A stretch of DNA of 64,000 bases. Source: Angiostrongylus vasorum (lineage: Eukaryota; Nematoda; Chromadorea; Rhabditida; Metastrongylidae). How positions within the stretch are numbered: the first letter of the stretch is position 1; each line of letters starts with the position of its first letter. Positions 26,901 to 33,967 of the stretch are shown here, one piece after another. The notes beneath the pieces are model-generated. The model saw only the letters and a list, made by a program, of their open reading frames with translations, was not told where the DNA came from and did no database searches. The position numbers were made by a program, and so were the translations under genes. The DNA is taken from NCBI GenBank assembly GCA_018806985.1, contig JADANN010000380.1, positions 2,172,501 to 2,236,500 of the forward strand. The letters run 5' to 3'.

Positions 26901-29900
26901 TTCCTTCGTTAATGCAATGTAGATTCCACAAAATCCATTAAACTTTCGGAATGACTCAATATTTATCAAGATTTCTGGCAACAGGTTTTCATGGATATCG
27001 GTGAATTTTGGGAAGAGAGATAAATTTGAAGCTTTTCGAGAAGCCCTGAGTTGTCCATTGAACAGTTGTAGTTATGTTGGTTTTGCGCATTCTGTACTGC
27101 TCCATCCTTATTAATTTAGGGAGATTAAAGGCGATGTAGCACTGCGAAACGTCTACTTTGCTTATCCAACTCGACAACGGGCTCTCGTCCTACAAGGAAT
27201 GAACGTCACCGCAAGACGCGGGCAGACAGTGGCGCTTGTAGGCGCCAGCGGATGCGGAAAAAGCACTGTGATTCAGCTCATTGAGCGCTATTACGATGCA
27301 CTTTGTGGTAAGGTGGTAAGTAAATCAAGATGTTAATTTGACGCTATCGGGACGATTGACACCTGTAAGTGTAGTAGTTTTGCGGAAGTAGCCTGTAGGA
27401 CACCCATAGACGTCACTTTCTTTCCGGCGGTTTACTTTGGCACACAGAAGTTTTTTTTTCCTATACTTCCTATAATCAATCGGTAGCTTATCTAACGCAG
27501 GTACTCCGAGAACGTTAAAAAGTGGTTGCACTCAATACTCACTGCTAAACTCTGGTTGGTAGTCATACTTATGTATAATCCCTTTAATCATAGAAAAGCA
27601 ATATTAACACTTATTATTGACGACGCCGAATTTCATGTCTTTACAGACCCGCAGGTTTTTTCGAAAAAAAGACGATAGTGTTAACTTTTTATTTATTGCC
27701 TACCACAATTTTTTCAGGGCAGGGGTACTCTAAGTGAGATACAACCACAATGATGCTGAGATATTCTCAAAACTCTGGACCGCAGGTGCCAGCAGTGGGG
27801 ATCGAACACGTTATTACCCTTTCCGGAAGCTAACGCGTTCGCCACCACACCATGCGGTTCTTTGTTTGGTCTTTCTCTCAAGTAGTTTTCTATCTACCAG
27901 TAGCATCAGCAATCACCAGTCAATGGGATTGGTCTGAAGAGCACAAATCGGCATTTAATCCAGTTAAGCTGAGGCTGTGGTCGAAATCATGTTTTTTTTA
28001 TTTACTGCCTATTATAATTTTTTCACGGCAGGATATTACGTGTGAGACAACCACAATGACGTTGAGAAATTTGCAAATATCTGAATGTTATTGTGGGTGT
28101 ATTTCACATAATAAAAGATAAAGGATAAAGTTCTCGGCGTTGATCAGTTCCTGAGGGATGCGCCATGTATTCGACTTCATTAAGCATCGTTGGAGGTGAC
28201 TGAATGCATATCTGACCTCTACAATGACTCGCGGTGGCCTACCGATGTATCGACCCAGTGGTGCTATCCTCCCAGAGAAGTCTGGTATCAATTTGGGGTG
28301 AGCCATGGGCAACAAGTATGTGTTGCATGGCGCCTCCGACCACTGCATCACGCGCGCCTATGGCCCACTAATTACGTATCTCACATAGGCAATAATATTT
28401 CGACAACTAGAACACTTGGAGCGTTTAGAATACTATTGTGGAAGTTTTTGCTCTATAGGTACAAGTGGTGCATGTGCTACTACTTACTTTATCCTACTTT
28501 GGTCCGCTTTACAAACACAACGCTCTTTGAATTCTGAAGTGTTTGGCAGCTTGTATTTAATCTACTTTTTGTATTTTTTTGTGTGCGCTAATTCCACACG
28601 ATAAATATGACTCATTGCAACAATTAGAGTTGAGACAACAATCAAATTACCGGCCATTAAACTCATTCCAGCAAAAGTTTTCTGTATATTTTCCAAGTTC
28701 TGTGAACCTAAATAAACCACTGAAAACAAAATGACTTCTAAAGAGGTGGTATCAGCCACTGTGTCCTCTAACGAATGTGCCTAACTGCTATAGGCGTCAT
28801 GTCGTCGTATAAATGTTGTATCCCCCTTCCGTCCCGTTCCGTGCCAAACCTGACCGGTAGGTTCAACTCGCTATCGGAACAGGAAAAGCATCATATTTTC
28901 CATATTGGTTCCTGTATTTTTTATTGTTTCTAGTGATAAAATATCCATGGCGAGCTCCTCGCCTTTAACTGCCAAAGCTTAAGTACGGAAATGGGAAGAC
29001 GGACTTCCCCAATTACTGATCACCTAGCAAAAATCTGCAACTTTTTGGAAGACCACTGACTGCTTCCCTCATTAAGAGACAGCGTTTTAAAGTTGCTGCT
29101 GAAAAATGAAGATCAACAAAACACTACTAGTTCTACATAGTGCAAGTAGTGAATCCGGTGAGGATATAATCATATTAAATGGTTCCATACTATTTAGACC
29201 ATAGACGGATATGATGTTCGTGACCTATCAATCCGCTACATAAGAGACCATATCGCACTGGTTGGACAAGAACCGACGCTATTCAATATGACTATACGGT
29301 GCCAATTTCCGTTCGACTCCGTTCAAATAATATGATTTCAACTTCTTGAACCTCTTATGAAGAAACTGGAAATTTCTTTCTTTAATTCTTTTACAAGAAG
29401 CATATAGGTTTATACGAGTACCGTTTTCTAGTGAGAACATTATGTACGGAATGGGCAAATGTTCACAGGAAGAGATTGAGCACGCCGCTCGTATGGCCAA
29501 TATTCACGACTTCGTCACCAACCTTCCAGAGGTGAATAGAATTTGATTTCGCAGTCTAACTACGTTGTCGTATGCCGTTGTTGTGTGCTGAATAGTATCT
29601 CGGCAAAAGTCCATCGTGAAGGACTGGAAGCCTAAGCCTTCTTCGTACTGACAATATCGCAATCTGCTAATCATTCAGCGGTGAACATCTACCTCAAAAT
29701 CTGAATACTTGATTATTTGAATGGCATTTACTGACCGGGCGCGCCTTCCTTTCCATGGATTCTCAAGAAAGACGTGGTAGGATTGTTCCAGCTCCTCACC
29801 ACAAACAGTCGTCAAAGGTTGGAGATCGGTGCAAGATTTGCCAATTTACAGCGAGATTGTTGTTGACATAGTAGTAACGTTTGAGTTTGTTCCCTCTAGC

Positions 29901-30730
29901 TGGGCCTCAGGATGGCAATATTGAACTATTCTCCTGACTGAGGGAGACCGCTCATGCATGATAAGGCAGAAAACCACTGTGGAGCAATAGGCGACGACTG
30001 CTGCTCAACTATCATACCCTTTTACACTTCTATATTTTAGGGCTATAATACGATGGTAGGCGCGAAAGGTGGACTACTGTCGGGTGGCCAAAAGCAGCGT
30101 ATTTCGATCGCCCGAGCTATCGTAAGAGATCCGAAAATCCTCTTGCTGGATGAGGCGACCAGTGCACTGGATGCAGAAAGTGAAAAGGTGACATCGTTAT
30201 GTTGAGCTTATTTCTTTGCCTGGGTAAATAACCTTAAGGTTAAAAAGTGGTACTTCGCATCAAAAGAATTCCTTTAAAATCAAAGCCTTATATTAATGCT
30301 TGCTGTCATTCAACACTAACGACAATGTACACAGCAGAAAAAAAAACGACTTCTAATTAAGTGATATATTTGGAAAATCGAAAACCGGGATGAGTCTCCA
30401 ATTTAGGTGGTGCAAGAGGCTCTGGACAGAGCAAGGCTAGGAAGGACTTGCATTGTGATCGCGCACCGGCTATCCTCCATACAGGTACTTTTATTTGTCA
30501 TGATAACTGAGGAAGATTGGTCATTTGACCTCCGAGTCACTTAGACAGTTTGGGATAACTGCAAAGAACAACAGACATTTAATGATCTGTAAAATAACTT
30601 AATTCTATGTCAGAATGCGAATCATATCGTTGTATGTCGCGAAGGAAGAGTGGCCGAGAGTGGCACACACCAATCCTTACTTGCTCGTAAAGGCATCTAC
30701 TACAAACTCGTCGGAGGACAGAACTGCTAA
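3946..30730 (+). CDS. pgp: P-glycoprotein (ABCB-type ABC transporter), C-terminal half, 17 exons
   Basis: An ATP-driven efflux pump of the plasma membrane; nematode members export xenobiotics, including anthelmintics (family knowledge). Exons: 3946-4044, 4111-4273, 5125-5197, 5267-5360, 6737-6904, 8484-8582, 12528-12651, 12933-13012, 13222-13339, 15772-15895, 24050-24206, 27124-27315, 29198-29298, 29432-29531, 30041-30187, 30407-30484, 30614-30730 (stop TAA). They give about 677 residues, half of a typical 1270-residue P-gp. The order is end of NBD1 (GTHNELM), linker, TMD2, then NBD2 with Walker [11 protein letters not shown]-loop VGQEPTLF, signature LSGGQKQR, Walker [13 protein letters not shown] and H-loop IAHRLSS. 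All NBD2 catalytic residues are present. The first half lies left of the window. Most junctions keep phase; the exons at 6737 and 15772 do not with standard AG acceptors, so a damaged allele, a pseudogene or sequence error is possible. The exact orthologue (pgp-1, -9, -11 type) is unresolved. Confidence 0.93.
4111..4273 (+). CDS. pgp: pgp exon b: inter-domain linker
   Basis: After acceptor acccag. Encodes the charged linker including [10 protein letters not shown] and WELE, as in nematode P-gps. The preceding intron is only 66 nt, open and in frame. Ends in phase 2 before gtttgc. Confidence 0.88.
5125..5197 (+). CDS. pgp: pgp exon c: linker to TMD2
   Basis: Joins exon b in phase 2 to give [15 protein letters not shown], the conserved lead-in to TMD2. 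Acceptor ttttaag, donor gtaagt. Confidence 0.9.
5267..5360 (+). CDS. pgp: pgp exon d: first helix of TMD2
   Basis: Acceptor ttttcag. Hydrophobic stretch [16 protein letters not shown], the first membrane helix of TMD2. Ends in phase 1 after a run of six T, which does not match the frame of the next exon. Confidence 0.87.
5440..5690 (-). mobile_element. Family C tRNA-derived SINE
   Basis: Carries gtgatgctgagctatttgc, a tRNA B-box-like ggttcgaacc and the family tail caacgggaatggtctgagg. Sits in the pgp intron after exon d. Confidence 0.65.
5784..6056 (-). mobile_element. Family A tRNA-derived SINE
   Basis: Minus-strand element of about 270 bp: 5' tRNA-like promoter region (A box GCGCA..GG, B box near GATTCC/GGATCGATCC) and a 3' end reading AGAGCTTT. 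At least 14 relatives lie in the window. Confidence 0.8.
6737..6904 (+). CDS. pgp: pgp exon e: TMD2, frame mismatch at acceptor
   Basis: 56 codons encoding [14 protein letters not shown], a membrane helix, then [16 protein letters not shown], the TMD2 signature ending at gtaaag. From acceptor ttctag the exon reads in phase 0, but exon d leaves phase 1. Starting one base later (6738) would restore VLSNPD. Confidence 0.87.
7080..7441 (+). repeat. Family B interspersed repeat
   Basis: About 360 bp, from tacttggatggtccgtcctc to taaaccgttgggaggt. Related copies at 14770, 24856, 37283, 39220, 46888 and 63792. Class unknown. Confidence 0.75.
7442..8483. other. pgp intron, nothing recognised
   Basis: AT-rich, with a short ttaaattaaattaaat run near 7850. 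The open frames near 8000-8290 have no family signature. Confidence 0.55.
8484..8582 (+). CDS. pgp: pgp exon f: TMD2 intracellular loop
   Basis: 33 codons, phase 0 on both sides: [20 protein letters not shown] then [12 protein letters not shown], a highly conserved P-gp loop. Donor gtaggt. A Penelope-like element is inserted in the intron 45 bp downstream. Confidence 0.94.
8614..8626 (+). repeat. Left target-site duplication of the Penelope insertion
   Basis: aagccaacacta at 8615-8626 repeats exactly at 12276-12287. Confidence 0.85.
8712..8747 (-). ncRNA. Hammerhead-ribozyme-like motif in the inverted terminal repeat
   Basis: On the minus strand: CTGAAGA (8742-8736), then GAAACGTC (8722-8715) followed by AGCT. 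The conserved core is intact, but stem II is weakened (GTG for GCC). Confidence 0.55.
12104..12137 (+). ncRNA. Hammerhead-ribozyme-like motif in the Penelope 3' terminal repeat
   Basis: CTGAAGA (12108-12114), a stem II of AGGC/GCC, then GAAC where GAAA is expected, and stem I pairing GGCT with AGCT. One core base (12131) is altered. Penelope-like elements are known to carry such motifs. Confidence 0.55.
12276..12287 (+). repeat. Right target-site duplication of the Penelope insertion
   Basis: Second copy of aagccaacacta, directly after the element's 3' end gtcttgggaactgt. Confidence 0.85.
12528..12651 (+). CDS. pgp: pgp exon g: TMD2 helices
   Basis: Follows the Penelope insertion. Encodes [12 protein letters not shown] and [12 protein letters not shown], joining exon f as [12 protein letters not shown]. 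Acceptor gcatag, donor gtaaga, ends in phase 1. Confidence 0.93.
12933..13012 (+). CDS. pgp: pgp exon h: TMD2 loop
   Basis: Acceptor ttttttag in phase 1. Encodes [19 protein letters not shown], the conserved intracellular loop. Donor gtcagt. Confidence 0.92.
13222..13339 (+). CDS. pgp: pgp exon i: TMD2 loop
   Basis: Encodes [20 protein letters not shown] and ends at MIRG in phase 1 before gtgagc. Continues exon h without a gap. Confidence 0.92.
13831..14090 (-). mobile_element. Family A tRNA-derived SINE
   Basis: Minus-strand copy, from the family 3' end at 13831 to the tRNA-like 5' end at 14090. Lies between pgp exons i and j. Confidence 0.75.
14770..15167 (-). repeat. Family B repeat with 12-bp target duplication
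   Basis: About 398 bp bounded by tatgctaatcat at 14758-14769 and 15168-15179. This defines both ends of the family B unit. Confidence 0.8.
15772..15895 (+). CDS. pgp: pgp exon j: TMD2 helices, acceptor AT instead of AG
   Basis: [20 protein letters not shown] and [13 protein letters not shown] match P-gp TMD2 closely. To join exon i (phase 1) the exon must start at 15772, directly after tttcat, where tttcag is expected. AG sites at 15750-15751 and 15759-15760 give the wrong frame; the AG at 15731-15732 keeps frame but adds 13 unusual residues. Confidence 0.85.
15935..16030 (+). mobile_element. Penelope-like 3' end fragment
   Basis: The segment cgtccaggctctgagaaagg and its continuation match the 3' terminal repeat of the 8627-12275 element. 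It starts 40 bp past pgp exon j. Confidence 0.7.
15946..15983 (+). ncRNA. Hammerhead-like motif with intact stem II
   Basis: CTGAGAA (15951-15957), five-base-pair stem II GGCGA/TCGCC, GAAACGTC (15971-15978), stem I GGCT/AGCC. The essential G8 is A (15956), so it should not cleave. Confidence 0.55.
16031..17016. other. pgp intron, nothing recognised
   Basis: No exon, SINE or RTE similarity seen. Confidence 0.5.
17017..17292 (-). mobile_element. Family A tRNA-derived SINE
   Basis: Minus-strand copy, diverged, with the gattgaatgcatatctggcc block. Confidence 0.72.
17293..18154. other. pgp intron, nothing recognised
   Basis: AT-rich sequence between a SINE and RTE copy 2. Confidence 0.5.
18155..21780 (-). 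mobile_element. RTE-class LINE, near full length (copy 2)
   Basis: Minus strand, 3.6 kb. 5' segment 21780-21200; apurinic-type endonuclease with [18 protein letters not shown] and [14 protein letters not shown]; middle [19 protein letters not shown] with [19 protein letters not shown]-terminal [17 protein letters not shown]. The catalytic FADD reads FADF (near 19190), and there are frameshifts and a (TA)n tract inside. Lies in the pgp intron between exons j and k. Confidence 0.9.
18514..18574. repeat. (TA)n microsatellite inside RTE copy 2
   Basis: About 60 bp of uninterrupted TA. Confidence 0.97.
22350..22626 (-). mobile_element. Family A tRNA-derived SINE
   Basis: Contains aagctctcggcgttg at the left and gggatcgatcccatatgtat near the tRNA-like right end. 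Confidence 0.78.
22970..23270 (+). mobile_element. Diverged RTE fragment (copy 4)
   Basis: [18 protein letters not shown], then [13 protein letters not shown], match the RT start of the other copies (DHIHTITRL, LTFIDLRKAF) at low identity. Confidence 0.65.
23897..24020. repeat. (TA)n / (CATA)n microsatellite
   Basis: Ends 29 bp before pgp exon k, close to its polypyrimidine tract. Confidence 0.95.
24050..24206 (+). CDS. pgp: pgp exon k: last TMD2 helices
   Basis: Acceptor cttcccag. Encodes [27 protein letters not shown] and [10 protein letters not shown], the end of TMD2. Separated from exon j by an 8.2-kb intron holding an RTE copy. Donor gtacgt, phase 0. Confidence 0.94.
24570..24840 (+). 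mobile_element. Family A tRNA-derived SINE
   Basis: Plus-strand copy starting acgcatgtggcgcagtgatt (A box) with tggaatcgaacc (B-box region) and ending gagagctttatcc. Confidence 0.8.
24856..25246 (+). repeat. Family B interspersed repeat
   Basis: Starts cttacttggatgcttgc and ends taaaccgttgggagg; follows the SINE at 24570 directly. Confidence 0.75.
25247..26194. other. pgp intron, nothing recognised
   Basis: No coding signal on either strand. Confidence 0.5.
26195..26345 (+). mobile_element. Family D tRNA-derived SINE
   Basis: tggtttggtggatagcacg (A-box-like) and aactgtgggtccaaagc (B-box-like), then the tail gctttgctcgtatctcagca shared with 56040. Confidence 0.6.
26346..27123. other. pgp intron, nothing recognised
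   Basis: AT-rich; open frames lack exon boundaries that fit the pgp phase. Confidence 0.5.
27124..27315 (+). CDS. pgp: pgp exon l: NBD2 start with Walker A
   Basis: 64 codons. [19 protein letters not shown] includes the A-loop Tyr; Walker [10 protein letters not shown] lies at 27241-27267. The in-frame acceptor is ggag at 27122-27123. The stronger-looking tttag four bases upstream would give an immediate stop. Donor gtaagt. Confidence 0.93.
27733..27985 (-). mobile_element. Family C tRNA-derived SINE
   Basis: Clear copy: aatgatgctgagatattctc, ggggatcgaacacg (B box, reversed), and the tail caatgggattggtctgaag. A second partial tail follows at 28020-28090. Confidence 0.7.
28113..28358 (-). 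mobile_element. Family A tRNA-derived SINE, internal deletion
   Basis: Lacks the gaccccggagggatgg block found in the other copies. Confidence 0.75.
28359..29197. other. pgp intron, nothing recognised
   Basis: No repeat of the families above and no coding signal. Confidence 0.5.
29198..29298 (+). CDS. pgp: pgp exon m: NBD2 Q-loop
   Basis: Acceptor tatttag. Encodes [11 protein letters not shown] and [15 protein letters not shown] with the Q-loop Gln. Ends in phase 2. Confidence 0.94.
29432..29531 (+). CDS. pgp: pgp exon n: NBD2 helical subdomain
   Basis: Acceptor ttttctag. Encodes [20 protein letters not shown] and [12 protein letters not shown]. Donor gtgaat, phase 0. Confidence 0.94.
30041..30187 (+). 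CDS. pgp: pgp exon o: NBD2 signature and Walker B
   Basis: Acceptor attttag. LSGGQKQR lies at 30077-30100, followed by [20 protein letters not shown] with the catalytic Glu. Donor gtgaca. Confidence 0.96.
30407..30484 (+). CDS. pgp: pgp exon p: NBD2 H-loop
   Basis: 26 codons: [14 protein letters not shown], then IAHRLSSIQ with the H-loop His at 30464-30466. Donor gtactt. Confidence 0.95.
30614..30730 (+). CDS. pgp: pgp exon q: C-terminus and stop
   Basis: Encodes [20 protein letters not shown] to the C-terminal GGQNC and TAA at 30728-30730. No AATAAA seen on the plus strand before the SOD gene. Confidence 0.95.
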   Translation, partial: NANHIVVCREGRVAESGTHQSLLARKGIYYKLVGGQNC

Positions 30731-31140
30731 TTATTGTCTGGACAACCACTGTCTGGACACTGCATCATATCTTGTAAATGCTTGATAGGATTTGTAAATA
30801 TGAGTAACTGTACTTGGTTTTGTTTAGAATACAGGAACAATTCTGGATTCTTGAATAGAAAAATCCAGAATACCAAAGATGCTTTCGAAGGTATAACATT
30901 AGGGATTGTACTGCGAAGTGGTACCATTAATCCATCCTTGTTATCACGAAGAAATTGAAAAAAAAGTCTCTAAACTATCCAAGTCTGCGCAAAGAAGAGC
31001 AACAGTCATGGTTTGTTTATTAACAGGTTCATTTATTGCTTGATAAATCGAACATTTACATTAGTAAGCAGAGACACAAATCAACTACGTAAAATAACTT
31101 CAACATACATGTATTTTCTTTAAATATGTCCGAACTGTTA
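30731..31140. other. Tail-to-tail spacer between pgp and SOD
   Basis: 410 bp holding both 3' UTRs. SOD poly(A) signals lie here; none is clear for pgp. Confidence 0.7.
31016..31037 (-). terminator. Two AATAAA polyadenylation signals for SOD
   Basis: AATAAA occurs twice on the minus strand (31016-31021 and 31032-31037), 100-125 bp past the SOD stop codon, a normal 3' UTR distance. Confidence 0.55.
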
Positions 31141-31238
31141 TCACTGCGTTGCTGCAATAGCGATCACTCCACAGGCAGCGCGTGCACCGGCATTTCCAGT
31201 TTTCAAGGATTCCTCTTTTTTCTCACCAACTCCTTTAC
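31141..31238 (-). CDS. sod-1: SOD exon 4 with stop codon
   Basis: [20 protein letters not shown] then [11 protein letters not shown] and TGA at 31141-31143. Acceptor ttttag. Confidence 0.97.
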
Positions 31239-33897
31239 CTAAAACCAAGCAGAATTAGCACTCTGTAAACGCTAAAACAAAGAACCAGCTGAACATATAT
31301 TTTTACAAAGATGTTGCAAGAACAGCAAAACTCGGAACCTTAGTAGGGCTTTCAACCCGTGTTTACCATTACCAAGTGGTCGAGTGCTACCACACAATAG
31401 CAACCCAAGCCCTCGCTTTGCATTCCTCTCAGCCATATTTTTACTCTCTCGATTAAGTTACGGCACAAGAATATTATCACTTGAACACAGTGCGCAGTGA
31501 TTTTAATGTAATTTCTCTCTGATGTGTTCTTTCACCATACAAGGTTGTCCTTACCATATGTTTTGTATCCAATTACTAACACGTCCACTAATATGTTGTA
31601 CAGCGCATGAGAAAAACTATATTTGGTATTCAGCATAAGAACTGCTTCCTCGTACAAGTTTATTGATAGAGTGCAGTGCTACTCAAACTATCTCCTAGTG
31701 AACAGCCTTCCGAAGAAAGCCCAACTCATCCTGGAGTAAATGAGAGCACGTTTCTCAACGTTCTTAAATACAGTGTCTTTGGAAACATTACTGGTTGCTC
31801 CGTGTGCTCAAGAATTGGGGCGCGTGTGGCGCAGTGGTCGAAGGCGCCCTGCAATACACGTGGGATCGACTCCCGCGCCCCCTGGCCCCACCAAGCCTTC
31901 CATCTCTCCGGGGTCAACAAATTGGTACCAGACTTGTCTGGGAGAAAAGTATCACTGGCTCGACATATAGATAGGCTACCGCGAGTAATCGTAAAGGCCA
32001 GATAAGCATCCAGTCACCTCCAACGATGCTTGATGAAGTCGGATGCATGGTGCATCCCTGAGGGATTGAACAACGCCGATAACTTTATTCTTTTGAGTTT
32101 TACGTGTGTGCTGAAATATGGATAGAAATAGAAGGTATACAAAAACACCCAAGATATGTTGTGAAGACGGCCACTAAAGACTAACAGCAGCATGTTTGGA
32201 ATGCTGCTCTCTCTTCTTGATCATACCTAAACGTATTAATGTTCGAAAATCATGGGAAGATACATGGAAGAATGCAGAGTATGTAGGATGAAAAATAAGA
32301 AAAAAGGATAAAAGCAAAACATATATAACCGAGCAGCGTCGTGGTAAATCTTGACCAAACAAGTGGATCGAATTCAATTCACTGAATTCAATGTAGCTGC
32401 AAATGATGATAAGTTAGACACAGTCATAACCCGCATTCCACGAAAATCACAGGCAATTATGAGTAAGTTAAATGTGTTCAAAACTCGAATTTCAAAAATC
32501 CCTATAAGGACATATTTTTCGATTTCTTACTTTTCACAGCAGCGTGGGAACCGTCCAAAGTGAAGAAGTGTTTGGGCACACCACTATGTTCCGCTATGCA
32601 AGACCCTGCTTATTGGTTTCATTGGTCGAAATAAAAGCCTTGACAATAAAAGGTAAAACAAACGATCTTTAGGCTCAAGAAAGTCAGGATTTCACCATCG
32701 TAATAGAATAATCGGACACCTTGTAGATAAACAACTGTGAATTCTGTTTCAATTTGAGTCATTATACTTTACTGTCAGCTGAAATATCCTTGCTTAAAGT
32801 TGAAATGGAAAACTATTTCCGGCGATTCACGGATGACATATGGTGGCAAATGTATTAACAAAAAACATGGCACTTATATGCATATCATGTACATATTTTT
32901 TACATTAGCTTTACACTAGAATACCTTTCTTTAGTCTATCCGCTTTTTTTCAGCACCTTTTACATCTGCGTGAATTTCAAATTTCAATTTAGTTCAATCT
33001 ATATAAACCCAGCAAGTAGCTACATTTGGGTTTGTTGATACATTCGCCAATAAGCCGACTTCTGACAGTTACAGTACTTGCGAATCTAAAAACCGTCAAG
33101 TTTTTTTCCAAGTTCTCAAGACTTATTAGATTGGCAGACTTCACTTCATTACTGTAAGAATACACATTAGCATTTTAAATAGTACACAAGTCTAAAACTC
33201 GTCAGTATTTCAAAATCGACTTTCCTTTAACCTCCGTATGACTAGTACGCACATCTTTAAATTGTTTAGCTTACACGAGGCTGTCATGGAACTTATTTGA
33301 CTAACGTTTCGACATCTTCGTCTTCCTCAGCATCGATGATCTGAATCGGATCCTTTGCCACAGTCCCTCTGATGTGGTGTCTTCGTCAACGCATCGAGTC
33401 GGATCTTCTTCAGTGAAGCACGGTTCGAATGAGGCAACCTAGCCAATGATGCGCTTTTATACAGGACGGTTTTTGCTGATATGAGCGTCCGATAACAATA
33501 ACTTGTTTTTTTTTCAAACAATCCATCCTGCAGAAGTCGGTGTCATTATTAGCTGGCATAGAGCATAACAATACCTATATTTGTCAGATGAGGCACACGG
33601 TTATTATCGGAAAACCACCATAATCAACAACCACCATTCTGTATAGAGGGCATCGCCCGGTGAGAATGCCTCATTCAAGAGATCCTCCGCTGAGGATGGT
33701 CGAACTCGATACGAAAACGAAAATGCCACATCGAGAAGGCGAAAAACTGTGGACCATCGACTCTGATGAAGACGAAGACGTCGATACGTGAGCCGAACAA
33801 AGATTGTTTGTTAAGCCTATGAAACGGTATCCTGAAAAGTTTTGGGAAACTATTTCGTTTTGCTAAAACCTTCTAAGCCTGTTACTCCTATATATGT

Positions 33898-33967
<70 letters not shown>

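Noticed and set aside
31818..31890. tRNA gene
   Set aside because: A and B boxes are present, but the sequence continues into the repeated SINE body and the acceptor stem does not close; the same unit recurs about 15 times.
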